From Monosporascus cannonballus (taxonomy: Eukaryota; Ascomycota; Sordariomycetes; Xylariales): DNA of 64,000 bases. A program made the position numbers and the translations under genes. The stretch covers positions 186,001 through 250,000 of the forward strand of contig QJNS01000038.1 of assembly GCA_004154925.1 (NCBI GenBank). Direction: 5' to 3'. Below, one piece after another: positions 45,680 to 59,000 of the stretch. Numbering within the stretch: the stretch's first letter is position 1; each line of letters opens with the position of its first letter. The notes under the pieces were generated by a model. It searched no databases. It saw only the letters and a program-made list of their open reading frames with translations, and was not told where the DNA came from.

Positions 45680-47431
45680 TTGCTACAAATCTTTTTTTCT
45701 TTTGTAAGCACAGTGAGTTCACTCGACTGACTGCAGGCAACGCGATGGGATGGAGGGGTACAGGAAACCCGAGGTGAATTGTTTTGGTAGCTCGAGATCA
45801 GATTGCGGGGTAGTAATGCGGGAATGACGGTGATGCAGCAACCGGGCGGCAGCAGGGCGTCAGCGGGACGGGAACTAGGTATTTACAGAAGGTACCTTAC
45901 CTAGATAGGAGGTACACTTATGCAAGATATAGAGTAAGAACCGCTCGTTCTCAGTATAGCGATAACATCTTGGTCCTTAAACATTACCTAGTAGTGAGAA
46001 GGAACTTGGACCACTTGATCATCCAACTCCGAATTCCATGCTAAATCCTCTTCCTTTCGCACCAGCCCTCCCCTACGTAACTCCCACAGTCAATTGAGCC
46101 ACATTCCAGCCGTGCTCATTTTACGTAGGCCGCGCGGCGCTTGAGAGGAATGTCATACTCGACAACCAACATTGCCAGTTTGCAAACGGGGCTGGTGGAC
46201 GACTTCTCATGAGATGTCGTTACATTGCGTTGGCCATGCCTGCGCACCAGCACCCCCTACTCTGTATATTCCGATGCTACTCTTGGGCGTGAGGTGACAG
46301 TCCCTATGAGTTCCCGTTGACTTACATGGGATTTGACAACGAGCCCCCCACGACCTGTGTTGAGGGGGTGAGCGAGTTGGAATCCCAGTTTCACGCAACT
46401 TCAAAAGAGTTTGATAGGAAGTATTGGAGGTCGGAAAACACTGTTGTGACCGCGGCTATCCTTGTTATAGGCCACATAAACGATCTCCTTTCGCATTGGG
46501 CCTCCCGTGCTGCTGATTTGGCTCCCGCGCTTCGTGGGACCCTGCCAGATTCTGGCGTTGCAGCGAGCCGCTAACGATTGGGCCTGTCGGCTCCAAGCCG
46601 CCTGGCCGGACCGGACCTGTATGCTGGGAAGATGGGCTCGATTATGCTCCCTATGCTACGGTGCCATGCGTTTCTTATCGGCCGGTCATCTCATCGTGAA
46701 CGGCGCTGGTCCAATCGTGGGGGCCAAGATGCCCAACTTGGACGGCTAAGCGCTCGACAAGTGCAGCCTTACTCTATTGGCTTGCAAGCCTGCACCCTTC
46801 TGCCAATCACCCGCGAGAACCGTCGCCGTTCGCGCGCGCCAGAGCCTTCATTGCCGCACCCACTACACCTTTCTAAAATTAGGCGGTCGCATGCGAAGCG
46901 AGTCATCGAACCTCATTGGGTGCCGCAATCGACATCCACCAAGACATCCGCTCCTCTTCCGGCAATGCCATCGCGCTCCATGCCCGAAAAGGCTTGCGAA
47001 CCTGTGCATCCTTCAGAGGAACCTGCAGTCAAGACGCCACGCCACGCCATGCGTGCGTGCCGTGATGTGCTCCATTATATATCTCGAAAGTCGATAGTTC
47101 CCTTGTTGCAAGCGCTCACTTCCAGATTGACGACATGTTCCCCACGTCTTAGCCGCTCTGTCGTCTCCGGAGCTCAAGTGATAAAAACTAGTTGTTCCCG
47201 ATCATGCGGTAGGGCTCATTCCTCTCCTCTCATTCACTTCCTTAAGCTTCTTTGAGCTTGCGTTATTTCAGTATTTGGTTTCGTTGATCGAAGCATTCCA
47301 GTCGTTAGGAGCGTCACTTTTTCTAACCCTTGCCTTCGACATCGACGCTGGGCGTCCTCTTATTGCAACCTGAGTACTAATTTTTTTTCAATTTTTCACT
47401 TTCCCCTTTTCTCATATAACCACGTACGAAT
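45680..47431. other. Intergenic/promoter region
   Basis: This separates the divergent starts of Tma22 and the methyltransferase-domain gene. Plus-strand ORFs (46317-47255) overlap in several frames without motifs. From about 47,220 to 47,430 the plus strand is rich in T and CT runs, consistent with a promoter and 5' leader for the gene at 47432. Confidence 0.5.
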
Positions 47432-50400
47432 ATGTCGGAGATATATATTTTGCCGTCCACCACATATAGACCTTCCACGCCACCGCAGGCTCGGCGAGCA
47501 GGGAGATCCCTTAATACAATAATAGAGGAGTCGGATGAGTCTCGAACAAAGCCTGCAGTGTCAGATAATTGCGGAATGCAGGAACCGTCGTCAAATGGCA
47601 AGATAGTGCAGTGGTTATCGCCCCGAAGTGCTCACTTTCCGACGCCCCGCGGATTTCACTTTCTGTCGGCCCCTATTCTACCTGAGTCTCCTTCGGCGGC
47701 TTCTGCCGACGAGAGCAATTCGCCGTCGATTATCTCTTCGAACGCATGGAATCGGCAGAGCGTAAGCACCGATGTTACAGACTTCGATGACATCTATAAT
47801 GTCTCTGATGACGAGGCCAACCACCGGAGACACTCAAGGACTCCTTCGATGAAGCGAAAGAATAGCTCTCGATCCGGTGCGCCGAAGAACGCGGACTCTC
47901 AGGCACTGACACCTGAGCGAGCTCTTCCACCTCTGGTAATTCCGGCTCAACCAGAGCAGAATGTCAACAGTTGGTCTGGCCGCCCCGATCTCAAGAAGAT
48001 TAGGTCACCAGTGCCTCCAACACCACCCGCCAAAGTTGAGATGTCGCCGGCAGTGATGTCTTTTATGCAGGCTCAGCAGACTAAGGACGTGCCAACGATT
48101 TCGGCCCCACCATCTCTCGATGGCAGCTTAAGCTCGGAGCAGATGGCATCTATGTCTGCTCCACCAACGCCGGTTATGGGTACTGACGAGGACGAATCGA
48201 GTTCAGGCTGGGCGGGAGTTCAACTGCAACCCGCCGCCCTAGCAACCTTACAAGCTCTATCCGGAGGTGGAGACGAGAATGAGCAGAGATTCCATTCAGA
48301 GCAGGTCATCGAGGTGCCTGAAGAGGGGGTACCGGAGATGTCGCAACAAACCCCACGTGCATTCACTTCTGTGCGGCCGGAATTGAGGCTTAGCACTGAA
48401 GAGCAGCAGTCATTGAATGGTCTGACGAGACTCTCTATCCCATCACCGGGGGGTTTCTTCTCGGGGCTGTCTCCTCGCGCCCGACACACATGGCATCTGC
48501 CGTCGATGACCCCTGATGATATTGCGCCGCCGACATCGACTACTGCAGAGCAGTTCTACCGATGTCCGTGGAACAAGCCCGCGCCACCAGTACCGGCTCT
48601 GCCGTCCATACCACCCCCACCTTCCCGCCCCGAAGACTTCGGGAGCTTCGTCATGCCACCGCCGCCTGTGGAGCAAGTAGTGGAAGTAAGGAATTCTATG
48701 TCGGATGGTATTCCGACCGCTAGGCCAGTGATGCTGGAGCAGATTATTGAGGCTAGAGAGGTCGTATCTGAGGGCCCTCCCACGGCCCGGCGCATTGAGC
48801 CCGTTAACGCCTCGGTCTTCTCTCCAGCCCCGGCTGAACCGGTTTCTCCGAAAGAGGGGGAGGCGGCGACGGAGATTGTCACTGTCTACGACCCAGAGTA
48901 TGCTAAGAAACTACAAAACGAAGCTCTTTCGAACTTGGACCGGACCGAGCTCTGGCTGATGGCCCAGAAAGCCTACCTGAGTGGCGTCTTGCCAGAAGAG
49001 GATGCCGAACCGGAGTCGGAACCCACGCCGAAGACCCCAGAGGTTGAAGCTAAGGACGAGCTGCAGGTCGGAGAACCCGGGACCGGATCTAACGCGTCTC
49101 CGGCACAGAAGAAGAAAACGGTACGGTTCTCCGAGATCATCGTCAAGAGTAACGTCCCTCGCAGCCTGCCGTCGAAGCTACTGCGCCAGGAGTCGGCGTA
49201 CTACCGCGCGTTCCAGGACTACGTGATCCAGTCGCGCGGTCAGGACGCCTTTGTGCACCGGCTCCCGCGCTTCGAGGCCCTCCAGGCCCAGCGCGTCTCT
49301 CTGCGCGAGGCCCACCGCAACCAACTGCTCGGCAAGTATCAGCTGAGCGTAGTGCCACAGTCAGCCAAGAAGCGCATGAGCGCCAACGTGGCGCGCGGCG
49401 ACCACGTGCTCTCCGAGGACGACCCCGAGAAGATCCGCCACGAGAGGGAGGCCGAGGCCCGCAGACAGATGGCCGTCGCCGCCTGGCACGTCGGCGCCCT
49501 CAAGGCCCTCAACGGCGGCCGCCTATTCTCGGCGCCCGTCGAGAAGCGGCTCAGGCGTCTGTCCATGCGGCCCGCCTGCAGCGGTAGTGGTGGCGGAGAC
49601 CGCGCCCGTATCCTCGACCTCGGCGGCCAGGCCACCTGCGACTGGGCGTGGCACTGCGCAATCGCGTATCCGGGAGCGAAGGTGTACACGGCGACGACCA
49701 AGGCGATCCGGCAGCTGTCCAACTCGAACATCCGGGGCCCGCCGAACCACCGGCAGGTGGCGGTGGAGCGGCTGACGCGGCTGCCGTTCCCGGACGCGCA
49801 CTTCGACCTCGTGTCGGCGCGTGAGCTGCACTCGATCCTCAAGTTCGTGGGCGAGAACGGCGCCGACGAGTGGGAGGGCGCCCTCACCGAGTGCCTGCGC
49901 GTCCTCAAGCCCGGCGGCTACCTCGACTTCAGCGTGCAGGACTCGGACCTCATGAACGCGGGCCCCCTGGGCCTCGCCAAGTCGGTCGAGTTCGGCTTCA
50001 CCCTCAAGACCCTCGGCTACGACCCCCAGCCCACTCGCCTCTTCCTCGGCCGCCTCGGCCGCGCCGGCTTCGAGGGCGTCCGCCGCGCCTGGACATGCCT
50101 CCCCGTTGGCGCGAGGCCCTCGGCCGGGACCAAGACCGGGACCAAGACCGGGATCAACACCAACACCAATACCAACAACGCCAAGGGCCAAGTCCAGACC
50201 CGGACCGTCCCCGCCCCGGCCGCCGGCGGGCGCACCGTCGAGCCCGATGCTCTTGTCGCCGGCTCCACGGATGCGGCGGCCGGCGTCGCGGGCCTGGCCG
50301 GCGGCTGGTCCTGGGAGCGCTGGCTCCTCCGCTGCGAGATGGAGAAGGTGGCGTCCGAGGGTCGCCTCGTCGGCACCCAGGAGATGCGCGAGGCGGGCAA

Positions 50401-50497
50401 GTGCCTCGAGGACGTGCAGGCCGTCATCGAGGAGGGGCGCCGCTGCAGCGCCGGCTGGAGGGTGCTGACCGGGTTCGCGATGAAGCCGAAGGCTTGA
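47432..50497 (+). CDS. Large disordered protein with C-terminal SAM-dependent methyltransferase domain
   Basis: This is an intron-less 1,021-residue gene. Residues 1-500 are Pro/Ser/Thr/Glu-rich and disordered, with repeated proline clusters. A region near 500-530 (EYAKKLQNEALSNLDRTELWLMAQKAYLSG) and another near 565-650 (KKKTVRFSEIIVKSN, ESAYYRAFQDYV) look folded. The class I methyltransferase core runs from about 720 to 890: ARILDLGGQATCDWAW (motif I, with GG rather than the common GxG context), then LPFPDAHFDLVSARELHSIL and ECLRVLKPGGYLDFSVQDSDL. An insert rich in Thr/Asn/Gly/Lys (about 895-925) precedes a helical end. Substrate is unknown; the core resembles LaeA/UMTA-type fungal methyltransferases only in general form. 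The strong third-position G+C in the C-terminal half supports translation. Confidence 0.8.
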   Translation: MSEIYILPSTTYRPSTPPQARRAGRSLNTIIEESDESRTKPAVSDNCGMQEPSSNGKIVQWLSPRSAHFPTPRGFHFLSAPILPESPSAASADESNSPSIISSNAWNRQSVSTDVTDFDDIYNVSDDEANHRRHSRTPSMKRKNSSRSGAPKNADSQALTPERALPPLVIPAQPEQNVNSWSGRPDLKKIRSPVPPTPPAKVEMSPAVMSFMQAQQTKDVPTISAPPSLDGSLSSEQMASMSAPPTPVMGTDEDESSSGWAGVQLQPAALATLQALSGGGDENEQRFHSEQVIEVPEEGVPEMSQQTPRAFTSVRPELRLSTEEQQSLNGLTRLSIPSPGGFFSGLSPRARHTWHLPSMTPDDIAPPTSTTAEQFYRCPWNKPAPPVPALPSIPPPPSRPEDFGSFVMPPPPVEQVVEVRNSMSDGIPTARPVMLEQIIEAREVVSEGPPTARRIEPVNASVFSPAPAEPVSPKEGEAATEIVTVYDPEYAKKLQNEALSNLDRTELWLMAQKAYLSGVLPEEDAEPESEPTPKTPEVEAKDELQVGEPGTGSNASPAQKKKTVRFSEIIVKSNVPRSLPSKLLRQESAYYRAFQDYVIQSRGQDAFVHRLPRFEALQAQRVSLREAHRNQLLGKYQLSVVPQSAKKRMSANVARGDHVLSEDDPEKIRHEREAEARRQMAVAAWHVGALKALNGGRLFSAPVEKRLRRLSMRPACSGSGGGDRARILDLGGQATCDWAWHCAIAYPGAKVYTATTKAIRQLSNSNIRGPPNHRQVAVERLTRLPFPDAHFDLVSARELHSILKFVGENGADEWEGALTECLRVLKPGGYLDFSVQDSDLMNAGPLGLAKSVEFGFTLKTLGYDPQPTRLFLGRLGRAGFEGVRRAWTCLPVGARPSAGTKTGTKTGINTNTNTNNAKGQVQTRTVPAPAAGGRTVEPDALVAGSTDAAAGVAGLAGGWSWERWLLRCEMEKVASEGRLVGTQEMREAGKCLEDVQAVIEEGRRCSAGWRVLTGFAMKPKA

Positions 50498-53400
50498 TCA
50501 AGATAATCATAGTTGCGGGGAGCAGTTGATAGACGATAGGGAGGAGATGAGAGGGCTGAATTTGTCGGCCTCTGTTGGCAACGATGTAATAATGTGTGAT
50601 GTGTTGTGTTATGGTATATTTCTTTTGTTCACGTATACGAGGCGGGTAAATGAGATGAGCTGAGATGATACCCAGTGTGCCGAAAAGGGACAAACATAAC
50701 TAAGGGGGAGGCTTCAGTCTGGTCGATCGCGTGTATCTGTGTGTAGTGTGCGTAAGGGCATTCAGGATGTCTGAATGGTGATGTATCTTATCAATGTATC
50801 CTATCACTGACTCGCTAACTTAAGATCCGTAATAAATATCGGTCCTGTACAGACAGACCCCAGTGTCCGTAAGCATACGTTTAGCGATACAAGTCTATGC
50901 CGTCACGGAAGCCTAGGCGTCCCTACTTCATAAAGTCTACTGGTGCCACCGTCCTTCTCTTTTCCATAATCAGGGCGAACTGCTTGTTGATGCGATACAG
51001 TCAGGATCCTAAACGATGCCTTGCTTGGGTGCTTCCTGGACTCTTACTCCTTAGGGATACTCCTTTAAGAGACTACCGATCTAGCGTGCGGGATGCGCCC
51101 TCCAGACGCGCCCCTGTGGTCATCGTCGTGTACGAGCCGAGCCAGACGCGTACATACACCTCGCTATCAGCTTACCTGTGTATGAGTTCAGTCGAAGTAC
51201 CGATACGGCTCAAGGATAAAAATGCCCGCTTAACCTTCTCCCAAGGAGTCGACAAAGGAGGGGTCTTTTTTCTCTGATTAAGGGGCAAGATGAGGCAACC
51301 GACCACCGGCGAGGCACGGCATTGAACGGATCGTCGAGGGCGCGTGGGCAACAGCCAACGGGCTACGCGGTCCACGGGCTGCTCCACGCCCATCAGGACC
51401 GTTACTTACTCAATGCTTCCGCGGCCCACACTGTTTCGACTCGACGCGGACGTGCGGAACATCTATAGCATCTTGGAGCTCAGCCGCGGCGTCGTGGATC
51501 GAGCGAGTGGCCGGGAGTGGCCTATTAGGGAGCGAGAGCGAGGCCCGACGCATTCGTCTAACCTCGCAACACTGTAAGTTCTAACTATTTTACTTCTGGC
51601 ACCGATAGCTGGAGTAGATAGAGTACGTGTACCGTCACTACACCGCGAGCCCTAGTTAGCCGCTCTAGCTATGTGCATGGCAAGAAAAGCAGGCTATGTA
51701 TGTATGTATGTAGCTAGGTTAAGCGCTCCCGATATACTTGGCCGTCGCGATCATTCCATCTGGTTGACGATGGTCACCCCTCCTTAAGACAGACGGACAG
51801 GTCACCGCTTCGCCCATATACCGGGGCCGACCAGTTTTGCATACATTCCAACTTCCGATGCCGTTACTTAGGACGCCGAGGCCGGATTCCCGGCGAGTCC
51901 GTCTCCGTCCGCCTGACAGTCAAACCCGTTTTCCTCGGGGCCATCTTTAAGGCTAAACACTCAAAACCTCATTCTGCCAGGAACCTCCTTAGAGCCCTCT
52001 CGCACACCAACCACCTAGCTATGTCTTCTCCACCTACCGCACGTAGGGCCCGGAAAATAATATCCTAATCAAGGTCGGCTTGGCACAAGAGAGCGCTTAA
52101 CAGCCCCTGGAAAGCTGGAAAGGGGTTCACGGGACGGTTTTGCACAGCGCGGCACCCACAGGAACGCTATTCCCTGTTGACCAATTCCGTCTCCCCTGCA
52201 GAGAGGCTATGCCGCCGAAGTCATATGTGCGACCTCCACTCTATATCGGACCATGCTCAAGAAAGAAACTGCGCAACATACGGCCGACAAGGGGAGAGTT
52301 CCGCATAACGACTAGGCACCGCATCCCTGCTATCCCGTACCATCGCAGCGCTTGCTGAGGTAAACCAAGGAGATTCGACCAGGTACCGCGACTCCCCCAA
52401 TGCTTGCAAGTTGCGGTGTTGGCCTCATTGCACTGACTTAGGCAGAGAATAACCCACCCGCCAGGAACAAAACCGGTATTGCGCGGCAGATGACCGGAAA
52501 GGGGGACGACTCCTGACGCCCCGGACTCTTCATTTCGCCGCACCTTGCGGGTTTAACGCTAGATGGCATCTCGGACCTTAGCCTCCACGAGCACATCGCA
52601 TGTACGGTCAAGACCCGGAAGCGCGGGAACTGAAAAGAGCGAGCCGTGATAAGCAACCGATGCAAGGCAAGAGGCGGGTCGCTCATTCGTCAATCTACCT
52701 GGCAGGTAAGCAAGAGAGACGGCAGGTCACCTCTCAACGGCCTACCTATGTTCTTACATACGCAAGTCCAATGAAAAAAAAACCCCTTTAAGACGGTCAG
52801 TTATTAACCCAGGATCATGGGCCGTGCGGAGTTCGGGAGCCACTTTCAGGTCGAGACAACAACACCCGACGATTGGTCCACCCCAGCTCGGAGCCCAAGG
52901 AACGAAGGGTTTAGCCAAACACTGCAACGGTGATGGGCGCGCTCATTGGAGGCCGCCGTTGAAACGGTCCGCGGCGGCGGTTCACGGCTGGCGGAGAGAG
53001 ATGCCAGCTCAGCTCGACCACACAAGGGATATTATTATCTCCGCAGTCCCAATACGACGCAGGCAGTAGTCGGCCCGCGGGCGTCGTCACTAGCCGCTCT
53101 GTCCCCGCCTTCGAGGTTTCACGCCCGGGGCCCTTAGCAGAAACTCGCAGGGCGAAGTCGGCATGGTGTCACCGCGGGCCTTGACTACTACAAACCGCAA
53201 CCAGCTCCGGCAAAAGATGTGGGGAGACAGAGAAACAGCTTTGCTGCCTTGCCACAATCGAGAGAAAGCCTCGCACGATCCAACCCAGCGTAGTAATTAC
53301 GGAGATAGGGCAGGCTTCTGGCTATCCATTTTAGGCTACTCAGCAGCAACACAGACATTAACAGAGATCTCATGGTCTGTCAATGCTTTTTTGGGCTGCC

Positions 53401-56054
53401 AAAAGCCTAAAAGCCGGATAGCAGCTGCATCTCACTCGAGACATGCCCCGATCTCAAACCTACCTTCTAATCGCACCAACCGAGGAGGGAATGGTGACGT
53501 CTTGGCGTCTGTTCTCGCGTGATATACATCCAGTATTCTCAGAGGGTCTAACGTCAGCATGTTGGCCACCACGCGGGAACATCCTTTAAAGTGATGATTG
53601 TCTGCCGAACGTCGGCGGCAGTGCCCGCGATCATTCTCGTATTGCGCAGGAGCCTATCAGCAGAAGACGGGTAAGCTCATCAAAGCTGCGAGCGGCTGAG
53701 CTGAGCTCGGCAGGGAATTCGCCACGCCGTTTCCCATAAACCTAAGCGCTCGAAGGATGGCCGAGCCTATCGAAGGGGATTGCGGACTTCCGGCAGTAAT
53801 CCCCCATTAATTAGCGGTGGGCGTGTTGGCGTCGGGCCACTTCGGTACAGGGCCCGTTATCTAATCCAGAAGCACCTGCCCGATCCGCCTAGCTTCCGAT
53901 GTTCACGAGCCGACGAAGAATCTGATGGCCAGAGCCAGAAAATCGTACCGGGGCAAAGAGCCCTATCCATGGCTAGCACGCATGATCGGCATGAGAACAT
54001 GCCATTAGGAAATCGGTCGCGATAAGAGTGGGCTATGCTGCAGCGTAGCAGTGAGCGCGTGTGCATGAGAATGCGCGCGCGATGTACGCTGGTGGTCTCT
54101 TCCCCTCACGAGGCGAGTGACCCGATGCGCATTGGAACGCTTCCTGAAGGCGGAGCTGTGCCAGGCCGAACGCTGTGTTGTATACCCAAAGTGCAAGGAG
54201 ATGGGCATGAAGGACAGCGCTGAAGGCAGCTGACGGTGAGACGCAGGGCGGGTCCCGGCCATTCTCAGCCGGCGCTTCCCGTGTACTCTTACCCCAGACC
54301 CGGGCTACCCGCCAGAGATCATCGTTGTTGTACTGGTGGCTATTCAGCGGTGGCGAAGCCAGAGCATAAAGGTATGGCGCATATAATATCAACACTGCAT
54401 AATGCACAGCGCATGTCGTCAAGAAGTATGTGTACGTGCGCGGGTGTTTGTGCGTAGATTGGTTTAGACGACAGTACCCTTGCACTTACGGACAGATGTA
54501 TCAAGGAGTAAAGGACGTTGAGCGTCTTGACTTCTTCGGGCTAAATCTCTCCCATCAGTAATGCATGCCAAGTCAAGGGGGCCGCGAGTACGTAGACATA
54601 CCTCCATGCTTCTTAAGGCAAGCTCAAGGTGTGGAGAGGCCATGTACCGGAGAATATAGTCCACTATAGATCTCAAACCGGAAAGGTCGGGTGCGGGAAT
54701 CCCTCCGCAAAGCTGAAAGCCCGTACCCAAAGGTAAAGCAGACCGGGATAGTGCTCATTACGAGCCCCACCAGTCAAGGGAGAAATCGAGTCCGCAACAG
54801 GCCCCCAGCTTGGCACATTCTACTACGTATCTATCTTCTCGCTTCTGGACGCATGCATAAATTCTCATGTATATTCGTCGCGCAGGGTGTCGGTGGCCAG
54901 ATATGAGATGCATGTGCTGGTGATATATTAATGGCAGGGGTCGGGAGTTATATAAAGTTGTCTTGCGTTGTCTTGGAAGCTGGGGCCGGGGGACGATAAA
55001 GCAGCCTGTGTGGCGTAAGGCCATCCCTTGATACCCTTGAATATCTGTCCGTCTATGGCTGGCAGGAAATGTATTGAAGCAGGTGAGTGACCTTGCCGCG
55101 ACATGCAACAGGGTATTAAGGTCTCTTGCGCCGCATTTGGGGTCCGTAAGGCTCCGCTTGGCAGCCCAGACGCAGAAACGCGGCACAGACCAGCGGTGTG
55201 TAGCTAACGGCCAGTCTAGCCCCCCCGGTTTCCTCATCGGACACCCGCCGAGTGTTCGCAACAAATCAAATCAAATGAGGAATGATGGGGAACCGTTGTC
55301 CCTTGATGGCCTCAGCTGGTCAGCTGGGACTGTGTACTAATTTATTTCTCTTCGGCAAATAAAGAAAGAGATTTATATCTGCCAAAAAAGAGTAGATACA
55401 ATATGGGAGCAGTTATACAAGAATATTATTTTTTTTCTCTCCAGTTGTGTTTGAAGCCGGGGCCGACGTGTTACTTTTCTGGTTGCACTACCGTACGTAT
55501 ACAGATCTGGTGCAACCCTGTCCGATAGGGTTTTGTGGCACGGGGAGGAGGAGGGCAGACTTCCTCCAACCTCTGCTGCGGGAGTGGTACCCACATTTGG
55601 GATCAATTCCCCATCCATCTAGCCCTGCTACCGAGGTAAGTAATACTCGATTGCGGCCTGCCGAATTGAAGGATCTGAAGAGATGAAGAGACCCTCCCGA
55701 TCAGCAGTTGTAAGGAGCTCACCTGACAGAAGACACGCTCGGTACCAGCATATGTGGAAAACTTTTCTCCTCTATACTAGCTACCTAGTCAGCGCCAGCG
55801 TTTAACTTCTCTAAAGGGTGCCGGTCTTCAAATGTCCGGTAGGGATGATCAGTAAGACCGCGCGGGGGGGAAACGGTACGTCTCCCCACACAAAACACGT
55901 ATAGGGAAGGTTGTTGGACGATGATGGGTGGGTATCAACATCATTATGTATCCGCTACGTATACTCACAACTGTACCATACAGCTCCATCCGAGGTAAAA
56001 ATCTATAGCACCAAGAGGTATTTCCGTTAGACTCCACCAGGGGTATCTCCCAAC
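50498..56054. other. Long gene-poor region
   Basis: I find no supportable gene. Many ORFs of 60-170 codons appear on both strands without motifs, as expected by chance at balanced composition. A short (TATG)n run lies at about 51692-51711. Decayed repeats beyond recognition could be present. Confidence 0.45.
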
Positions 56055-59000
56055 CTACTCCTTCTCCTTATCCGAGTCTAGTTCCATTTTATCCTCATTG
56101 TTTTGATTCACCTGACTGCTGGCAGCAGAGGCGGCCGCGGTACCCTGTTTCTCGTTCGCCTTAACCTTGCCCTCAGCCTCCAGAATACCCATCGGAGTGG
56201 AACCTTCACCGTTCCTTTGGGAGGCGGCCCCCTGGTCCTTAGGGGGTTTAGACGCCGCCGGAGGGACTATGACGTTCAGAACACAGTCGTCCAGGTGCTC
56301 GTAGAACTCCTGTGCTGTAGAGAATCTAGTCTGGCAGATCGAACACTTGGCGTCGCCGCCGTTGCGAGACATGTTGCCAGTAATTATCATCTTCCGGCTG
56401 TTTGGCGGCGTTTGCTCGACGTTGTGCACGGCTGTTAAATGCCGTTTGAAGACATCGGCCCTGTTGAAAGCTTTTTCGTAGGGGGTGCCAGGCCCTGGAC
56501 AGAACGGACAAACCATTGTCCCCTTGTAGTGGGTCAACGCGTGCCTATTCTTATCGTATTTTCGGGCGAAGCCTTTGGTGTGATATTCGCACGTCTCTAT
56601 CGGACATTTTTCCGGTCGCTCCTCCTGATGCGTAAGCATATGAGCCGCCAAATCTTTGAAGACCCTGCCGCAGTCAGGATGGGGGCAACGGTTCCTGTTG
56701 TCTTCGACCTTTGTCGTGATCGGGCTGCTGTGGATCGTGCTCTCAAGGGGAGGGGCTATCGACGGTGCCAGGAGGGGGCCTTGCGGGGGTGGCGCAGGTG
56801 CAAGTCGGGGGCCCTCCATGTACGTTGGCTGTGGTGGTAATGCGAACTCTTCAATCATCCTCGCATCGTTATCCTCCTCGCCGCTGGAGTCGTCATTATC
56901 ATTGTTTACATCTATTGACTGGCGAACTTCCCGCATCCAATCCTTGAGAATTGTCATTGGAGGCCAGTCCCCGCTTGCCTTGCCGCCCCTGTGGGGATTG
57001 AAATGGGCACGCCGCAAATGGGCCGCCGCGTTGTAGTACGCGCCGTAGCGTTTCTGAGTTACGCATGCCTTGCATTTCGCGAGCGATATAACCGGCTGCG
57101 GTGAGTTAGGGGTTGAGCTTTGCGGCTCGGTGCATACCCATCTTTTGACCAAGGCAGCGTGTTTGGCATCGGTGTGCCTCCGAAGCTCGTGCTCACCGCG
57201 GAATCCCTCGGGGTACTCATTACACTTGCCGCAAAATACTCGTCGGAGCGGCGGGCGTTGATAGGTAGTCCGGAGCTTACTTGGAGAGGCGAGGCCCCTC
57301 GAGATTGCGCGCGCAAATGCAGGGCTCTCTCCAACCGTATGCCGCCTCGCCTCATCCATGCTGTACTCCGCGGGAAACAACTCCTGCTCGCCTTTGTTTG
57401 CCCATGGATCGATTGGCCGCCATTCCGGTATAGATTTTCTGGGTTGGCCGGCGGTGGCGGCTTCGCCCGGCGTATGGTAACTGACCTCGCGGTAAATCGG
57501 CGTACGCTGCCTGAAGAAACCATTGAACACAGCCCCTTCACTCAGGTAACCGCTGCCAAGACCAAGGAGGAAATCCCGAGATGAGCGAATGCCCCACGTT
57601 CTCCACTCATCCTTTCGAATAGCCGCTGATGCTGCAGTAAAAATCGCCCGATCGTTCCCATCCATATCGAGAGGGGTTTCATCCAGCCTCATAGGAGTCG
57701 ACCAAGCAAAGAGACTCACCATGGCCTTATAGACACCATGCATGGAAGCAGCACTAGTAGACATGGCCAACCCTGCCTGTGCTGGACTAAGCATGCTTCG
57801 AGATGGAGTTGAAATCAGGTCTGCCAGGATGGTCCTCACAACGCTGAAGATGCAAACCGAAAAGAAAACGGCCATCCAGCCCTTTGGCTCTACAATAACC
57901 CTGCGCATAGTCGCATTTTCGAAAGATTGTAGAAATTGAGTCATACAGTTGTAGACTAACCGGTTTCGTCCATCGTAATCGACATCGTCTGGCAGGAGTT
58001 GCGCCTCTGCTACGTTAACCTGGGTACGTATTGAGGGTTCCTGCTGCTGCAGGTCGAACAATAGGATCTCCCTGAGTAGTAGCTTTGCACGGTAGAGGAG
58101 AGGGTACCTCGCGGCTTCGTTCTCTCGATTTTCCGACATGTAACCAGTGAGCCGGAAGAGTTCCCAGAAATGAAATGGAGTCCCTTCGGCGTTCCAACTT
58201 GCCGCGAGCACCTTCAATACTGGAGGTGGTTTCTCCACCGGATCCTTCGAGTAGCCAGCTAGGGTGGGATTCGAAATCGGTAGCGAAGCAAGGTCTTCTG
58301 TCCACCAAAAACCGTCATCGAAATCAATATGCTTCTTCACCATTTCCGCTACGGATTGATCGACAATATACGTCCGATCGAGGTATTCGTTCATGTTCCT
58401 TCGCCTCGCCATCGGTGATGCCATCGGCGTCTGAGACCGCCTAGGAGAGAGTTGCTCTATATTCTCGTAAGTGATGCACTTGAAGGACGTAAAATACGCG
58501 CGCCTACCTGGCAGCATCAAATCTGCTAGCGCAGCCAATGAGCCGCGATGGCATCCAAGCACTTTCCAGAAGTCTTCGCCGGGTGGGTCGGCGTTCTCAG
58601 AACAATATGAACAGTCATCCTTCGAATCGCACTAAAAACCGTCAATAAAAGATACTCTCAGACACAGGTGGAGACTTGCAGGCTTTGCATGGACCTTGCA
58701 GCGAAGACAAGGTCCAGTATCTCGGGGAAGTTTGAGCTCTCCTATAGACTGAAGCCTCGAGTGGCCCACCCGACTCCGCTTGAGAGGAGGTAGCAAAGGA
58801 TCAACCTCAGCCTCGATCGCACCTCGTGTTTGCGCAGGGAATTCGGGTGCCAGAGAATATCCCAACAAGGAATCTTTACGATCACTCGGTTGACTGACAG
58901 AGACCAGCGGCGGAAGGGACGAAGATGAGGCTGAGAGTCGCGGCGTTGGCGCTAGTGCTGGCACTGGCGCCGGCGAGGCCGGTCCATGTTGATCGATTTT

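Noticed and set aside
49339..50529. Several long ORFs opposite and out of frame with the methyltransferase gene
   Set aside because: Mirror frames of a very G+C-rich coding region; Arg/Pro/Ala-rich with no domains.
58500..58562. Start of a separate zinc-finger gene at the 835-codon ORF
   Set aside because: The conserved frame extends upstream through the GC-AG intron; the apparent start is a GTG inside a conserved segment.
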